A DNA stretch of 64,000 nt from Erwinia aphidicola (lineage in GTDB: Bacteria; Pseudomonadota; Gammaproteobacteria; Enterobacterales; Enterobacteriaceae): positions 620,001-684,000 of the forward strand of contig NZ_JAMKCQ010000001.1 of the NCBI RefSeq assembly GCF_024169515.1, written 5' to 3'. Under the pieces are notes generated by a model. It had not been told where the DNA came from, did not search any database, and was given only the letters and a program-made list of their open reading frames with translations. Shown piece by piece: positions 62,950-64,000 of the stretch; positions within the stretch are counted from its first letter, which is position 1; each line of letters begins with the position of its first letter. Made by a program: the position numbers and the translations under genes.

Positions 62950-64000
62950 TTAACGGCCTGGGAAACCTGGCGGCATCATACCTTTCATGCCGCGCATCAT
63001 TTTCGCCATGCCACCTTTCTTCATCTTCTTCATCATGCGTTGCATATCGTCAAACTGCTTTAATAAGCGGTTAACGTCCTGCACCTGCATGCCTGAACCT
63101 GTCGCGATACGGCGCTTGCGTGAGCCTTTGATAATCTCCGGCTTTTCACGCTCTTTGCGCGTCATGGAGTTGATCATCGCTTCCATACGCACCAGCACTT
63201 TATCGTCCATCTGCGATTTAACGTTGTCCGGCAGCTGTCCCATGCCCGGCAGTTTGCCCATCAGGCTGGCCATGCCGCCCATGTTACGCATCTGCTTCAG
63301 CTGGTCGAGGAAGTCGTTGAGGTCGAAACCGTCGCCCTTCTTCAGCTTGCTGGCCAGTTTCTCGGCCTGGGCGCGGTCTACCTTACTTTCGATATCTTCG
63401 ATCAGCGACAGCATGTCGCCCATGCCGAGGATACGTGAGGCGATACGCTCCGGGTAGAACGGCTCAAGGGCTTCGGTTTTCTCACCGACACCCATAAATT
63501 TAATCGGTTTACCGGTGATATGACGAATCGACAGTGCAGCACCGCCGCGGGCATCACCGTCGACTTTAGTCAGAACCACGCCGGTCAGCGGCAGCGCTTC
63601 GTTAAACGCCTTCGCGGTGTTCGCGGCATCCTGACCGGTCATGGCATCGACCACAAACAGCGTTTCTACCGGATTAATCGCGGCATGAACCTGCTTGATT
63701 TCGTCCATCATCGCTTCATCGACGTGCAAACGACCGGCGGTGTCCACCAGCAGCACGTCGTAGAATTTCAGCTTAGCCTGCTGTAATGCATTTTTAACGA
63801 TGTCGACCGGCTTCTGGCTGAGGTCTGACGGACAGAAGTCGACGCCCACCTGCTCGGCCAGGGTTTCCAGCTGTTTGATCGCTGCCGGGCGATAAACGTC
63901 GGCAGAGACCACCAGCACTTTCTTCTTGTGCTTTTCACGCAGGAACTTACCGAGCTTACCGACGCTGGTGGTTTTACCCGCACCCTGCAGGCCCGCCATC
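62950..64000 (-). CDS. ffh: Signal recognition particle protein Ffh (C-terminal part, truncated by window edge)
   Basis: Ffh with 4.5S RNA targets inner-membrane proteins to FtsY/SecYEG. The visible 349 residues begin inside the G domain (AGLQGAGKTTSVGKLGKFL, the G1 loop) and include DTAGRLHVDEAMM, TKVDGDARGGAALS and GVGEKTEALEPF. They then run through the Met-rich M domain (GSGMQVQDVNRLLKQFDDMQRMMKKMKKGGMAKMM) to the end PPGFPGR. The N domain lies beyond the window. Confidence 0.97.
   Translation of the reverse strand, partial: MAGLQGAGKTTSVGKLGKFLREKHKKKVLVVSADVYRPAAIKQLETLAEQVGVDFCPSDLSQKPVDIVKNALQQAKLKFYDVLLVDTAGRLHVDEAMMDEIKQVHAAINPVETLFVVDAMTGQDAANTAKAFNEALPLTGVVLTKVDGDARGGAALSIRHITGKPIKFMGVGEKTEALEPFYPERIASRILGMGDMLSLIEDIESKVDRAQAEKLASKLKKGDGFDLNDFLDQLKQMRNMGGMASLMGKLPGMGQLPDNVKSQMDDKVLVRMEAMINSMTRKEREKPEIIKGSRKRRIATGSGMQVQDVNRLLKQFDDMQRMMKKMKKGGMAKMMRGMKGMMPPGFPGR

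Overview
The window comes from an enterobacterial chromosome. Gene content, protein sequences and rRNA sequence all point to Enterobacterales. The order ygaC-ygaM-nrdHIEF-proVWX-emrRAB and yfiF-trxC-tapT-pat-pssA-yfiM-kgtP-rrn-clpB-pgeF-rluD-bamD-raiA-pheLA-tyrA-aroF...rplS-trmD-rimM-rpsP-ffh follows the E. coli 57-59 min region closely. Several loci are rearranged in a way that suggests an Erwinia/Pantoea-like genome (Erwiniaceae). That genus placement is inference from memory of gene order and was not tested.

Layout. 1-12818: a flagellar/chemotaxis block made of two divergent transcription units, fliFGHIJK on the minus strand (fliK cut by the window edge) and fliE-cheRBYZ-flhBAE on the plus strand. 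Almost every junction is an overlapping stop/start. 12819-13395: a gene-poor, AT-richer gap. 13396-16711: a tight three-gene operon for an outer-membrane beta-barrel protein, a POTRA-less BamA/TamA-type barrel and a DUF4056 lipoprotein. This is the least understood system in the window. 16712-20210: tsx under a CRP/CytR-type control region, a tandem palindromic repeat array, speG, a small lipoprotein, ygaC and ygaM. 20211-24345: the class Ib ribonucleotide reductase operon nrdHIEF behind a pair of NrdR boxes. 24346-28164: the proU (proVWX) glycine betaine/proline transporter. 28165-29580: a 63-bp tandem repeat array followed by about 800 bp without a convincing gene. 29581-32998: emrRAB multidrug efflux. 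33058-41416: RNA-modification, redox, acetylation and phospholipid genes, then kgtP. 41618-47360: a complete rRNA operon on the minus strand (16S, tRNA-Ile, tRNA-Ala, 23S, 5S) with P1/P2 promoters, boxA and terminator. 47483-57300: clpB (with a sigma-32 promoter), pgeF, rluD, bamD, raiA, pheL-pheA and the aroF-tyrA operon. 57606-60577: an accessory patch (two GNAT acetyltransferases, a lone glutamine-amidotransferase domain, an EamA transporter) where E. coli has the yfiRN/yfiB genes. 60782-64000: rplS-trmD-rimM-rpsP and the 3' part of ffh.

The most striking non-coding signal is a family of GTAG-headed palindromes (REP-like). They occur after tsx, between nrdE and nrdF, after proX and between pheA and tyrA. 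Stem sequences differ by locus but the same CCCCTAC(G) edge recurs. The rRNA operon also carries an ERIC-type palindrome in its 23S-5S spacer and probably a short relative in the tRNA spacer.
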